Assembly (NCBI GenBank): GCA_963169175.1
Contig: CAUJFK010000018.1
Span: forward strand, 1-24,606
DNA from: Acidobacteriota bacterium
GTDB lineage: Bacteria; Acidobacteriota; Blastocatellia; Pyrinomonadales; Pyrinomonadaceae
Reading direction: 5' to 3'
Length of the DNA: 24,606 nucleotides
The notes under the pieces: model-generated
Told to the model about the DNA's origin: nothing
The model's database searches: none
What the model saw: the letters and a program-made list of their open reading frames with translations, nothing else
Made by a program: the position numbers and the translations under genes
Shown here: piece after piece, positions 16,648 to 24,606 of the stretch
How positions within the stretch are numbered: position 1 is the stretch's first letter
Layout of the letters: each line of letters begins with the position of its first letter

Positions 16648-18177
16648 CTATTGTACCGTAAACTGAACAAGCCTCAATTCCGCTGTCCGATTTCGCGGAT
16701 TGAGGTTCAGAACATACAGGACAACGGCGTCGCCGGTTTTGAGTGCGTTGGCGATGGACGTAAACGTTTTCACATCGGTCACCGGCTTACGATTTATCTT
16801 CACGATCAGGTCGCCCTGGACCAGTGCCTGGCTGCCGGTCGAAACTTTTACATCTGCGATATAGCTTTCAGGATCTATCTCTTTTACCAATGCGCCTTTT
16901 TGCCCTTCGATCTTGTAGAACGATGCCAATTCGGGTGTGACCTCGGCGAGGGTCAGTCCAAACGGTTTCGCGGCCTCGGCCTTGCGGTCAACTGGAAGCT
17001 TTACCGGGGCCGGCAGGTCAACGTCCTCATTTCGCGAATCCGCCGGCCGCTCGCCAAGCCGAAGATTGGCCGTACGACGCTCAAGGGAATTGCCTGCTTC
17101 TCGAAGATAGCTTACCGCAACCGCCTGATCAGGCGATGCGTTTGAAACTTTTGCGATCAGGTCCAGAGCGCTGTCCACCGGTTTGCCGTCAAATTCAACA
17201 ATAACGTCGCCCGGCCTAAGGCCGGCCGCCGCGGCGGGACTTGCTGTTGACGGGACCTCCATCACGATCGCGCCTTTTGCCGCGTTCATGCCGTAAACGT
17301 TTGCAAACTCCGGTTTAACGCTTTCAAGCTTGACGCCAAGATAGCCGCGGCGGACCTTGCCGTTGGCAAGTATCTGCTGGAACACATTGGCCGCATCGGT
17401 CGACGGCAAAGCAAAGCCGATACCATTGAAATCGCCGTTCGTCGTCGCGATCTGCGAATTTACACCGATCACCTCGCCCTTCATATTTACGAGCGGCCCG
17501 CCTGAGTTCCCGCGGTTGATGGCCGCATCGGTCTGAATAAAACGCTGGAATAGCGTTGTACTTGGTGTGGAACGCTGCGTCTGTGAAATGATGCCGGCCG
17601 TAACGGTACGGTTCAAGCCGAACGGCGAACCGATGGCGATGACCCAATCGCCAACATCGAGCTTTTCGGAATCGCCAAATTTAACAACCGGAAGTTCACG
17701 GCCTGCCTCTATCTTCACCACTGCCAGATCGGTTTCTTCATCGATCCCGACGACCTTTCCCTGATATTCCTCACCGGAATCAAGCGTCACGTTTATCCGC
17801 GAGGATTCCGCGACAACGTGGTAGTTGGTCATAATATAGCCGCGTTTATCGACGATAAAACCGCTTCCGACCGCCGCCGCGGGCCTTCGCGGCATCCGGT
17901 TTAGGAAATCGAGCAGATCTGCGGGATCGGTGGGCCGTGTGCCGCGCGAAGCCGTTTCCGGCATTTTGCCTTTTGTATCAATGCTGACAACCGCCGGCTC
18001 CACCATCTTCGCCGCCGCCGCGAACGACGTGGAAAGCTGCTGCGGCGTGATGACCGCCGGTTTCGCCTGATCGCCCGATTGCGGCGGCTGCGCAAAAGTT
18101 CCGACTGTAAGTGTTCCCGCAATAAACAAGATACGGGCAATACGTACGATGCTCCGCGGTCGGTCGAACTGAAACAT
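16648..18177 (-). CDS. Periplasmic serine protease, HtrA/DegP family
   Basis: Envelope quality-control protease/chaperone. Residues 1-29 form a signal peptide ending VGTFAQ. The trypsin-like domain has the complete triad: His120 (TNYHVV), Asp150 (TDLAVV) and Ser225 (GNSGGP), with the usual GSGFIVDKRGYI, GDWVIAIGSPFG and IQTDAAINRG. Two PDZ domains follow, one beginning GYLGVKLESV (about residue 280) with GLRPGDVIVEFDGKP, and a second beginning FGLTLAEVTPEL (about 405) with QGDLIVKINRKPV. The 509 residues match DegP/DegQ-like length. A very strong Shine-Dalgarno (AGGAGGAG, complement at 18183-18190) precedes the ATG, suggesting high translation. It is divergent from lpxK. Confidence 0.95.
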   Translation of the reverse strand: MFQFDRPRSIVRIARILFIAGTLTVGTFAQPPQSGDQAKPAVITPQQLSTSFAAAAKMVEPAVVSIDTKGKMPETASRGTRPTDPADLLDFLNRMPRRPAAAVGSGFIVDKRGYIMTNYHVVAESSRINVTLDSGEEYQGKVVGIDEETDLAVVKIEAGRELPVVKFGDSEKLDVGDWVIAIGSPFGLNRTVTAGIISQTQRSTPSTTLFQRFIQTDAAINRGNSGGPLVNMKGEVIGVNSQIATTNGDFNGIGFALPSTDAANVFQQILANGKVRRGYLGVKLESVKPEFANVYGMNAAKGAIVMEVPSTASPAAAAGLRPGDVIVEFDGKPVDSALDLIAKVSNASPDQAVAVSYLREAGNSLERRTANLRLGERPADSRNEDVDLPAPVKLPVDRKAEAAKPFGLTLAEVTPELASFYKIEGQKGALVKEIDPESYIADVKVSTGSQALVQGDLIVKINRKPVTDVKTFTSIANALKTGDAVVLYVLNLNPRNRTAELRLVQFTVQ

Positions 18178-18330
18178 TGATACTCCTCCTGCCGGCCCTT
18201 CTTGCCAGCCATCGAACGGTAAACCTTGATTATATCAAAGAACGCGGTCGCGGAATAAGAACTTTGCGGTTGTATGCGGCGGCGATCAAAGCTAATTCAA
18301 ATTAGGCGACAACCGGAAACTGCATGATAT

Positions 18331-18416
18331 TTCGTGAAGGTTCGTGTCTTGATTCGTGAATTTAGTGGTCCGGTCCCCGGCATCGCCGTCACGAAACAAC
18401 ACGATAGAACACGGAA
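18331..18416. repeat. Imperfect inverted repeat upstream of lpxK
   Basis: Three TTCGTG words (18331, 18341, 18353) are answered by CACGAA (18390), CACGA (18400) and CACGGAA (18410), forming an imperfect hairpin of about 85 bases. It is open in the lpxK frame, which is why that frame extends upstream to 18334, but it looks like a repeat and not a protein-coding conserved region. The 294-bp stretch between the protease gene and lpxK otherwise shows only the protease's leader. Confidence 0.6.
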
Positions 18417-18471
18417 TCGCCGAAAGCGGCTGGTCTGGCAATTCCGGGCTAAGTTCTGTACGCTCTCGCTT

Positions 18472-19515
18472 GTGAACCTGCTTACGCCGATCGGAAAGTT
18501 CTACGGCCTCGGGATGGACGTACGGAACCGGCTTTATGACCGTGCGGTTCTTCCTTCGCATTCGCTCGGTGCCCGGACGATCAGCATCGGAAATCTTACG
18601 GCCGGCGGAACTGGAAAAACGCCGCTTGTCGAACTGACGGCACGAATGCTTGCTGAAAGCGGCGAAAAAGTGTGCATCTTAAGCCGCGGTTATGGACGAA
18701 CAGATCCGCGCCGGCGGGTGATCGTATCGGACGGCGAACGGGTATTGGCTGATGCGTCAACCGGCGGCGATGAGCCGGTCGAACTTGCCCGCAAACTTCT
18801 CGGCCAGGCCATCGTGATCGCCGATGCGGACCGTGTCGGGGCGGCCGCGTGGGCACAGGAGCATTTCGGCATCACCGCCTTTGTTCTCGATGATGCGTTT
18901 CAGCATCGACGGGCAAAGCGTGACCTCGACATCGTCTGCATCGACGCCACTGATCCATGGGGCAACGGACAGGTTCTGCCTGCCGGAACCTTGCGCGAAC
19001 CGCTGATAAATATCCGCCGGGCCGGCCTGGTAGCTGTAACAAGAGCGGACCTGGTTGGATCGGCGGATGCCGTGGTCAAGCGGCTTCGTAAATGCGGAAT
19101 GGATGCTCCGGTCGTATTTGCCTCTGCGAAAATGCGAGGACTTGCTAAGTTCGATGATGGTATTGCAAGCGACCTCGACGACTCGCGGCTTTGTGCCGCA
19201 AATGCCCTCGCTTTTGCCGGCATCGGCAATCCTTCAAGCTTTCGAAAGCTTTTAGAGAAAGAGAACCTGAATATTAAAGGCTTTGAGATCTTTCGCGACC
19301 ATCACCGCTACACAGAGGCCGACATATCGTCGCTTGAGCAAAAGGCCAGAGCACTGTCCGCAAGCTGCCTTCTCACGACCGCTAAGGACGCCGTGAAATT
19401 GGGCGGATCAAAATTTGAGCTGCCCGTCTTTGTGGTTGAGATCGAAGTTGAAATTAGCGATCCCGCCCTGTTTCGTTCGTTGGTTACAGGCCAGGGGCCG
19501 GATCTCCGGGCTTGA
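18472..19515 (+). CDS. lpxK: Tetraacyldisaccharide 4'-kinase
   Basis: Inner-membrane-associated kinase that phosphorylates the 4' position of the lipid A disaccharide in the Raetz pathway. The ATP-binding P-loop is IGNLTAGGTGKTPLVEL (about residues 39-55), followed by ILSRGYGR, GGDEPVELARKL, AFVLDDAFQHRRAKRDLDIV (the DDxxQH motif), GNGQVLPAGTLREP, FAGIGNPSSF, DHHRYTEADI and LTTAKDAVK, all in LpxK order. The frame is open to an ATG at 18334, but those 46 residues come from a repeat. GTG 18472 gives 347 residues starting just before the expected LLTPIGKFYGLG, close to the E. coli length of 328. No other lipid A genes are adjacent. Its 3' end converges with and overlaps the transporter gene by 32 bp. 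Confidence 0.93.
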   Translation: MNLLTPIGKFYGLGMDVRNRLYDRAVLPSHSLGARTISIGNLTAGGTGKTPLVELTARMLAESGEKVCILSRGYGRTDPRRRVIVSDGERVLADASTGGDEPVELARKLLGQAIVIADADRVGAAAWAQEHFGITAFVLDDAFQHRRAKRDLDIVCIDATDPWGNGQVLPAGTLREPLINIRRAGLVAVTRADLVGSADAVVKRLRKCGMDAPVVFASAKMRGLAKFDDGIASDLDDSRLCAANALAFAGIGNPSSFRKLLEKENLNIKGFEIFRDHHRYTEADISSLEQKARALSASCLLTTAKDAVKLGGSKFELPVFVVEIEVEISDPALFRSLVTGQGPDLRA

Positions 19516-19849
19516 TCACAAGCGATGGAGCTTCTTCCTCTGAATTGGTAGTCGATTCGATCATATCCGCGACCAGGCCCTTGCTGCCCTTGTGCTCGAC
19601 TATGTGCCGATAGATCACTACACCGAGTGCAACCAGTGGGATCGCCAAAAATACACCCGGAATGCCCGCCGCCTGTTCGCCTGCCAAAACGGAGAGAATT
19701 ATCAGGACCGGGTGCAGATGCAGCCCGCCGCGGACAATGCGCGGATAGGTGACATAGTCGTGCACCACCCGAAGAACGACCAAAAAGATCAGCGAATATA
19801 CCGCACGCCATGGATTATCACCAAGAGCCGATGTTGTGACGACGATCAA
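19484..19849 (-). pseudogene. C-terminal part of the AI-2E family transporter, after the amber codon
   Basis: In the same frame as 19868-20743 and separated only by a TAG (complement at 19868-19870) plus five codons reading GPAAIG. The sequence continues the AI-2E-transporter fold: VVLRVVHDYVTYPRIVRGGL, HPVLIILSVLAGEQAAGIPG and VFLAIPLVALGVVIYRHIVE. Together the two parts make a normal 419-codon gene. A TTG at 19849 could in principle start it separately, but no ribosome site is visible, so expression would need readthrough of the TAG. It may be a real nonsense mutation or a sequencing/assembly error. Confidence 0.75.
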
Positions 19850-19867
19850 CCCGATCGCCGCCGGACC

Positions 19868-20743
19868 CTACAGCGGCACAAACTCAAAGACGCCGGCCAG
19901 GATTCCCAGAAGAAGTGCATATTTGAGCCCGATCAAATAGAACCCCGCGGTACAGATAGTGCCGATCAGCAGGCAGGATAAAAGCTGTGCCCGCGTGTAG
20001 GCCGCAAGTGTTGAATTAATGTCCTCCAGTATCCATCCTGCACGCATCCGCAACGGGCCAACAGGAAATAAACGCAGGACAGCAAGGCGGATCAGATTCA
20101 CATCCTTCAGAAAGAAGAACGCGAGAATAGGCACGAGGACAAGCCACGGAAGATAGGCTGCAAACCCGAGAAGGAATGTGCCGAACGCGGCCGTAATGGA
20201 CGTCCCGATCGCAGATGCCTGCTCGTTGATACGATTCTGCAGGTCTTCGGACAGCCGCATTCGGTCAAATCGGCGGTCGAGGTCGTTCACGGCCTGACGA
20301 ACGTTGGCCGCATACGCAGGCAAGCTGGCGCCAAATTCCCTGCCCTGCTCAGAAACAAGCGGTGCGACGGCCCAGATACCAAATCCAAGCACGGAAAAGA
20401 CGATCACGTATGCAATTAGGATCGCCACCGAGCGCGGCATAAACCGATCTATTTTTCGCGCTTTGAAAGGCCGGCGGATCAGTTTGACCAGCGGATCGAT
20501 CAGATATGCGAAAAAGACCGAAAGTACGAGTAGGAAAAAGAGGTAGGCGAGCGAGGTGATGATGTTCGCCAGAAACCCGCCAATGAACAGCAGAACAAGC
20601 GTAACAGCGACGACACGGACGATGGCGGCTACTGAGATCGATGACCTGTCCAGCGCGACCACGACCGGCCGTTCGCTTTCGACCTTTATCTCAGTCGTCG
20701 GAACGACCGAGTTCATCTCGTGGTTTGTGCGGTCGTCGATCAT
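19868..20743 (-). CDS. N-terminal part of an AI-2E family transporter (PerM/YdiK type), truncated by in-frame TAG
   Basis: A 291-residue polypass membrane protein of the AI-2E/PerM family, with hydrophobic helices around residues 36-75 (two), 107-128, 196-225 and 250-285. It contains the typical FAYLIDPLVKLI, a large extracytoplasmic amphipathic region, and LLGILAGVFEFVPL. The family continues with a GP motif at this point; here TAG follows FVPL and the next codons are GPAA. Functions in the family range from autoinducer-2 export to sodium-proton exchange, so a substrate is not assigned. The start overlaps the preceding lipoprotein gene in an ATGA. The truncated product lacks the last helices and is probably inactive unless the codon is read through. 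Confidence 0.85.
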   Translation of the reverse strand: MIDDRTNHEMNSVVPTTEIKVESERPVVVALDRSSISVAAIVRVVAVTLVLLFIGGFLANIITSLAYLFFLLVLSVFFAYLIDPLVKLIRRPFKARKIDRFMPRSVAILIAYVIVFSVLGFGIWAVAPLVSEQGREFGASLPAYAANVRQAVNDLDRRFDRMRLSEDLQNRINEQASAIGTSITAAFGTFLLGFAAYLPWLVLVPILAFFFLKDVNLIRLAVLRLFPVGPLRMRAGWILEDINSTLAAYTRAQLLSCLLIGTICTAGFYLIGLKYALLLGILAGVFEFVPL

Positions 20744-21234
20744 TTGGCTTTGGGATTTTCCGCCCGGTTCACATTCACACTGCGCCTATTCGCATTCGAA
20801 GCGGCATTTCTGTTGCCTGACCTGTCTTCCTCAAGCGGCCCGGCCTCAGGTTTTGAATGGTCCTCCATTACAAACCGGTCGGTCAGCTTTTCGATCGAAC
20901 CAGGCAGCAGCGGAAAGTTCGACCCGATAACAACGGCGCGGCCGCCCTCGGACAACGATTTTCTGTTAACGTCCGGCGGGAGATTTGCATTGATGAAAGA
21001 TTTATCGGCCGCGTCCATCACTGCCGCGTCATGGCGGCGGAAAACGAGGATGTAGGTAAAATCAGCATTCTGCATCGCCTCCAACTCCGATTCGACGGTG
21101 TTGACAGGAGTCGCTTTGGCCGGAACAGGTTCAGGGGTTCGCGAAGATTCGATGATCCGCTGGTTCGGCGTGCAGGCCGAAAAAGCAAGTACAGCCGCGA
21201 CGAGAACGATCAGCCAGTGCCGCCCAAATGCCAT
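20740..21234 (-). CDS. Small hypothetical lipoprotein
   Basis: Unrecognised 164-residue protein. From ATG 21234 it begins with a hydrophobic signal (HWLIVLVAAVLAFSAC) whose final Cys at about residue 21 suggests lipidation. A Pro/Glu-rich linker follows, then ESELEAMQNADFTYILVFRR and a compact region with AAVMDAADKSFINANLPPDV and GGRAVVIGSNFPLLPGSIEK. The tail is low-complexity and rich in Asn and Arg. Overlap with the transporter start (ATGA) and a short spacing to the glycosyltransferase gene upstream put all three in one operon. The function is unknown; a role in the same envelope process is plausible only by position. Confidence 0.7.
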   Translation of the reverse strand: MAFGRHWLIVLVAAVLAFSACTPNQRIIESSRTPEPVPAKATPVNTVESELEAMQNADFTYILVFRRHDAAVMDAADKSFINANLPPDVNRKSLSEGGRAVVIGSNFPLLPGSIEKLTDRFVMEDHSKPEAGPLEEDRSGNRNAASNANRRSVNVNRAENPKAK

Positions 21235-21265
21235 TTCATCGCCGCTTGAAATGCAGCGTAATTTT

Positions 21266-23107
21266 CTAATTTGCCTCATCCTCCACATTGGCATTGCCGT
21301 TTCTCGCATCGTTCGTTTCCATTTCGTCTAGTATCTTTTTCTCGTCCGGAGTTTCACTTTGGTCTTCGACCTCATCAGGTGCCGGCTCGCCCTTGGCGTC
21401 ACGTATCTTTAGAATTCGCGTCTCATCGTCCTCATAGACCAGTTCCGCCCAGCCGCTTTCCAGCAGCTTTGCGATCATATCCTCATTTTCCTTTGCATCG
21501 GCAAATACATATTGAGCCCCGAACCGTTCGCGTATGATCGGGCCGGCATCGTCTATCTTGCCCGCCGTCATGTCCGTCAACAAGCGGTAAAGGTCGGGAT
21601 TCTGAGAATAGAGATAATTCGGGTCCAGGCCGTACACATAGCTGTGCTTGGTGTCATAAAAGAACAGTTTTGGAAAATCGTCCCAATTTGTGTTGAATAT
21701 CCGCGTACCGGCCGGAATATTGTCCTTACCGTTCGCATCAATACCGGTCGCCCAGGCCATCGCCCGGCGGTATTTATCGTTCGCCTCATTGTCGCGGATG
21801 TTCCCGATCAGGCCGCCGTATTCGATGCCGAATCGCTGGAGCCCGAACATATTCACCGCAAAGACCACGATCAGTATGATGCCGATCACCCAGGCCGCGG
21901 CCAGCTTGGCGGCATGGAACCATTCGTCGCGTTCAGTACCCTTGTCGGCGTCAAGATATGGCTCTATCTCGCGGCGGAACTCTTCGGGCAGCTCGGGCCG
22001 GTAAGGCTTGAGGAACGCCTGCCAGCTAAACGCCGCAAACAGAATAGCGAACGGCGGGAAATATTCGGCATAGCGTTTCGATGTTAACTGGCCCAGGAGA
22101 AGCAGCGTCACGAATCCCAGAAAGAACGTCGCCTTTTCAGGAAGTTTCATGCCCTTTGGCACAAATAGGATGTATCCGATCAACATGGCCAGCAGGGCGA
22201 CCGGGAACTGTCCGATCAGGTCAAGGCTCGAATACGGATACCATTCGCCGCCGACAGCGACGGCAAAGTTGCCGCCGGTGGCAAGTTTTGTCTTGAAATG
22301 CTCAACAAAAAGCGTGATGTTGTTTGGAAAATATGGATTGATGATATTCCCGAGGACCATTCCAGCGGCCGTATAAGCGATCGGGCGCCATTCAAATCGC
22401 TGCTCGTTCCACGCCAGGATCACAGTCCAGATGACCGCCGCAATGAACAACAAAGGGAACAGGCTGTACGTCCAGACAAACGCGAACATCAACGGCAAAA
22501 GCCATTTGTATTTCCTTTCAAAAAGCAGATAGATACCAACGACCGTGATGATGATCGTCAGCGGCGGCGCCTTTGCCATGTTCATCCGGTAATAGAACAT
22601 GTTCGAGCACGTAAAAATCGCCGCCAGCCAGACGAGCGGATACTTGATGCCGTAATGATGGATCAACCAATAGACCGAAAAGACGGCAAATGTGGCAAAC
22701 ACGACCGCCGCTACCTTGGCCGCCATGACCGGCTCAAAGAACCAAAGGAACGGTATCTGCAGCAGGTGGAATAGAAAATGATGGTCGTTGTAATGCTGCG
22801 GGTTCAGCACCGTCAACGGCAGCCATTCAAAGGTTGGCAGCCATTTCCCTTGCGAAAAGTTCTCCCACAACAAACTGCTCCATTTGATATGGTAATATCC
22901 GTCCCAATCGCCGCAGCAGATCGCATCCGTACGAAACTGCAAAAACGCCATCACCATTGCGATCGCAATAAATGCGAACACAAGATAGACCATCCGCGTG
23001 GCCTTTTCCGATTCGAGGTATTCTTTCCACCCAGATCCGGCCTTCGGCTCGGGCACCGTCGTCTGTTCCGGCCGCTCGGGCGTGTTTGGTTCCAAAACTT
23101 CTTCCAT
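21266..23107 (-). CDS. Polytopic membrane protein, GT-C glycosyltransferase-like
   Basis: A 613-residue protein with about ten to twelve membrane helices in the first 460 residues and a soluble C-terminal domain. Just after the first helix is CCGDWDGYYHIKW; the DWD (67-69) in the first outer loop resembles the acidic metal-binding motif of GT-C enzymes such as PMT/STT3, which use polyprenyl-phosphate sugars on the periplasmic side. The soluble domain has IFNTNWDDFPKLFFYDTKHS and LDPNYLYSQNPDLYRLL, as in other large GT-C proteins. The last 60 residues are acidic and Asn-rich. The ATG at 23107 is preferred; an open stretch upstream is repeat-like DNA. It heads the operon with the lipoprotein and transporter. 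The substrate is unknown. Confidence 0.75.
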   Translation of the reverse strand: MEEVLEPNTPERPEQTTVPEPKAGSGWKEYLESEKATRMVYLVFAFIAIAMVMAFLQFRTDAICCGDWDGYYHIKWSSLLWENFSQGKWLPTFEWLPLTVLNPQHYNDHHFLFHLLQIPFLWFFEPVMAAKVAAVVFATFAVFSVYWLIHHYGIKYPLVWLAAIFTCSNMFYYRMNMAKAPPLTIIITVVGIYLLFERKYKWLLPLMFAFVWTYSLFPLLFIAAVIWTVILAWNEQRFEWRPIAYTAAGMVLGNIINPYFPNNITLFVEHFKTKLATGGNFAVAVGGEWYPYSSLDLIGQFPVALLAMLIGYILFVPKGMKLPEKATFFLGFVTLLLLGQLTSKRYAEYFPPFAILFAAFSWQAFLKPYRPELPEEFRREIEPYLDADKGTERDEWFHAAKLAAAWVIGIILIVVFAVNMFGLQRFGIEYGGLIGNIRDNEANDKYRRAMAWATGIDANGKDNIPAGTRIFNTNWDDFPKLFFYDTKHSYVYGLDPNYLYSQNPDLYRLLTDMTAGKIDDAGPIIRERFGAQYVFADAKENEDMIAKLLESGWAELVYEDDETRILKIRDAKGEPAPDEVEDQSETPDEKKILDEMETNDARNGNANVEDEAN

Positions 23108-23199
23108 TAAGTGTATTTCGTAGTTCTGTCGTGATCCTGACAATTTGAAAAGTACCACAAAGGAGATTCGATTTTCTATCCAGACGGTTCTAGGTTGCA

Positions 23200-23280
23200 T
23201 AAGACCGCATGCCAGCACGGGCGCGATCCTCAACCCGCGCATCATGCCCTTGCTCACTTGCGGGCTTCCGCAAGGCCGTT
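23200..23280. repeat. Repeat-like intergenic sequence, related to 8414-8540
   Basis: GCCCTTGCTCACTTGCGGGC at 23246 resembles GCCCTTACTTCGTGCGGGC at 8520 in length, order and ends. The local word CTTGCGGGCTTCCGCAAG is itself a small hairpin. The 214-bp gap between the glycosyltransferase and hydrolase genes contains no gene I can support. Confidence 0.45.
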
Positions 23281-23321
23281 TGCGAATCCTTTCCTGAGTA
23301 CCTAGAATCTAGGTTTCGCTT

Positions 23322-23966
23322 ATGTATCCGAAAGGAAACGTTATGATCCCGGCCTCGCATGGGCAGCTTGAGGCCATTCTGAAAGAACCCGCCGATGAAC
23401 GGCGGGGGGCCGCTCTCGTTTGCCATCCTCACCCGCTCGGCGGCGGGACAATGCACAACAAGGTCGCCTTCCGGGCCGCTGCTGGCCTGGTCGATGCAGG
23501 CCTGGCAACACTTAGATTTAATTTTCGCGGCGTTGGTACATCAACCGGCGTGCATAACGAGATCGAAGGCGGGATCGAAGATGTCCGCGACGCGCTTAAA
23601 TATCTTGTCACTGAATACCCTGACGAAGATCTGACCCTTGCCGGATTCTCGTTCGGGTCAAGGACCGGCATGGCCGTCGGTGTCGGCGATGAACGCGTCA
23701 AACGCCTGATCAGTATCGGCACGCCGGTCGATAAATACGACTACGATTTCCTTATCGGCCTGCGGAAACCGATCCTCTTCATCCACGGCGGTCACGACGA
23801 ATTTGGCGCTCTGGAAGGCGTGAAAAAGCTAGTAAATGAAGTTTCAAAAACGGCGGAGGCTGAATTGGCCGTCTTCAACGATTGCGGACATTTTTTCGAC
23901 GAGCACCTGGATGAATTGAGAAGTACCGTTAAAAACTGGGTAGGACGACATCTTAGTACTCCGTGA
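23322..23966 (+). CDS. Alpha/beta hydrolase
   Basis: Small 214-residue serine hydrolase of the alpha/beta fold, similar to the bacterial 'dienelactone hydrolase-like/KANL3-Tex30-like' group. The catalytic triad is complete: Ser110 in GFSFGS, Asp159 in HGGHDEFG and His190 in NDCGHFF. The oxyanion region is CHPHPLGGGTMHNKV, and FNFRGVGTSTG is typical of the group. Substrate unknown, and no lid domain is present. ATG 23322 keeps the first beta strand (GNVMIPASHGQLEAIL); ATG 23343 has a better ribosome site (AAAGGA, six bases away) and would remove seven residues, so the start is open. Confidence 0.9.
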   Translation: MYPKGNVMIPASHGQLEAILKEPADERRGAALVCHPHPLGGGTMHNKVAFRAAAGLVDAGLATLRFNFRGVGTSTGVHNEIEGGIEDVRDALKYLVTEYPDEDLTLAGFSFGSRTGMAVGVGDERVKRLISIGTPVDKYDYDFLIGLRKPILFIHGGHDEFGALEGVKKLVNEVSKTAEAELAVFNDCGHFFDEHLDELRSTVKNWVGRHLSTP

Positions 23967-23999
23967 ATTGCGTTTGCTTTATTTGTTTTGAAGTTCGTT

Positions 24000-24046
24000 A
24001 AACACAAGGCACAAAGTTGAAGACACAGAGGACACAAAGGGCGCAA
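24000..24046 (+). repeat. Dispersed repeat, copy B (matches 1261-1305 inverted)
   Basis: Contains AACACAAGGC, AAGTTGAAGACACA (24014-24027) and ACACAAAGG-type words in the same order as the complement of 1261-1305. It occupies most of the 105-bp gap between the hydrolase and thioesterase genes. Confidence 0.6.
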
Positions 24047-24071
24047 AGGGGTTGGATCAGAATAAAAAGGA

Positions 24072-24476
24072 ATGGGAAAAGTTAAAGAAGAGACGCCATC
24101 TAAATCTGTCCGCGACGCTGCTATTCGCTTAACGATGATGCCGCGGGACACTAACGCTCATGGAACCGTTTTTGGCGGGATCATCCTGAGCTATATCGAC
24201 GTTGCCGGCGGTGTTGAGTCGGTCAGGCATACAAAGCACGACCGTTTCGTTACGGTTGCGATGAAAGAGGTAATTTTTCATGAGCCGGTGTTCATGGGCG
24301 ACCTCGTTAGCTTTTACGCCGAAACGGTGCGGGTCGGCAACACCTCTATCACCATTCATGTCGAGGTCGAGGCCGAACGTTTTGGCGGCCAGGGTCAGAC
24401 AGTGAAGGTGACCGAAGCAGAGGTGACGTATGTTGCGATCAACCAGTTTCGGGAAAAGGTAAAGATAGGAAAGTAA
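24072..24476 (+). CDS. Acyl-CoA thioesterase, YciA-like hotdog protein
   Basis: Hydrolyses acyl-CoA to free acid and CoA; cytosolic, a hotdog-fold multimer. The 134-residue length and the motifs TMMPRDTNAHGTVFGGIILS, IDVAGGVESVRHT, VTVAMKEVIFHEPVFMGDLV and ITIHVEVEAERFGGQGQTVK, then VTEAEVTYVAI, match the YciA/acyl-CoA hydrolase group; Asn28 and Asp43 are candidate active-site residues, by family pattern only. GGAATGGG-like sequence before the ATG gives no clear ribosome site. It lies 10 bases before truA on the same strand, so the two are likely cotranscribed. Confidence 0.92.
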   Translation: MGKVKEETPSKSVRDAAIRLTMMPRDTNAHGTVFGGIILSYIDVAGGVESVRHTKHDRFVTVAMKEVIFHEPVFMGDLVSFYAETVRVGNTSITIHVEVEAERFGGQGQTVKVTEAEVTYVAINQFREKVKIGK

Positions 24477-24486
24477 GGTCGCGTCA

Positions 24487-24606
24487 ATGCCAACCTGGAA
24501 ATTAGAGCTTGAATACGAAGGCACACGCTATCGCGGATGGCAGATGCAGCACAACGCCCGGACCATTCAGGGCGAGATGCAGGATGCCGCCCGAAAACTG
24601 TTTGCG
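24487..24606 (+). CDS. truA: tRNA pseudouridine synthase A, N-terminal part (runs off the window)
   Basis: The first 40 codons of TruA, which converts uridines 38-40 of the tRNA anticodon arm to pseudouridine. It reads MPTWKLELEYEGTRYRGWQM and then QHNARTIQGEMQDAARKL, matching the TruA N-terminus (beta strand, then YxGWQxQ and the helix 'TIQGELE.AL'). The conserved catalytic Asp lies beyond the window. A weak AAGG (24475-24478) precedes the ATG by eight bases. It is cut by the window edge and not broken. Confidence 0.93.
   Translation, partial: MPTWKLELEYEGTRYRGWQMQHNARTIQGEMQDAARKLFA

Noticed and set aside
21512..22087. Open frame of about 190 codons on the plus strand
   Set aside because: Antisense to the GT-C-like membrane protein gene, whose helices and motifs are clear; composition of the plus-strand translation is Arg/His-rich, as in shadow frames.

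Overview
The window comes from a Gram-negative bacterium of moderately high GC. An outer-membrane lifestyle is supported by LpxK (lipid A 4'-kinase), a TonB-type protein, a periplasmic HtrA/DegP protease and several lipoproteins. The gene mix and the many dispersed short hairpin repeats suggest Acidobacteriota, perhaps Blastocatellia/Pyrinomonadaceae; this is an inference from recognition, not a search result. No rRNA, tRNA, CRISPR array or transposase was seen.

Left part (1-10.7 kb), ordinary chromosome: 3-methyladenine DNA glycosylase (minus); divergent from it a two-CBS-domain protein with a clear terminator; a secreted DsbA-like protein; a probable glutaminyl-peptide cyclotransferase lipoprotein translationally coupled (ATGA) to guanine deaminase; a YdcZ-type DMT membrane protein; a TonB-like protein. 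Then on the minus strand a PDZ/radical-SAM/DUF512 protein carrying a repeat-derived insert, alanine dehydrogenase and RecQ helicase.

Middle part (10.8-14.9 kb), an accessory/defence island: a VapBC toxin-antitoxin pair with a palindrome over its promoter and start codon; a Mod-type adenine methyltransferase (with Mrr-like nuclease tail) split into an N-terminal and a C-terminal piece; between the pieces a complete two-gene type II restriction-modification system (SPPY methyltransferase plus PmeII-like endonuclease); then a small-helical-protein/nucleotidyltransferase-fold gene pair. That pair is bracketed by the intact 3' end of the neighbouring aldehyde dehydrogenase gene and a second, diverged copy of the same 3' end. 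This arrangement, an island built by successive insertions next to and inside older genes, is the most unusual feature of the window.

Right part (14.9-24.6 kb), ordinary chromosome again: aldehyde dehydrogenase, HtrA/DegP protease (minus), LpxK (plus), then a minus-strand operon of a GT-C-like membrane glycosyltransferase, a small lipoprotein and an AI-2E-family transporter interrupted by an in-frame amber codon. On the plus strand follow an alpha/beta hydrolase, a YciA-like acyl-CoA thioesterase and the first 40 codons of truA.

Throughout, intergenic gaps (none over 300 bp) are largely filled by imperfect inverted repeats of several families, and two such repeats sit in frame inside coding sequences.
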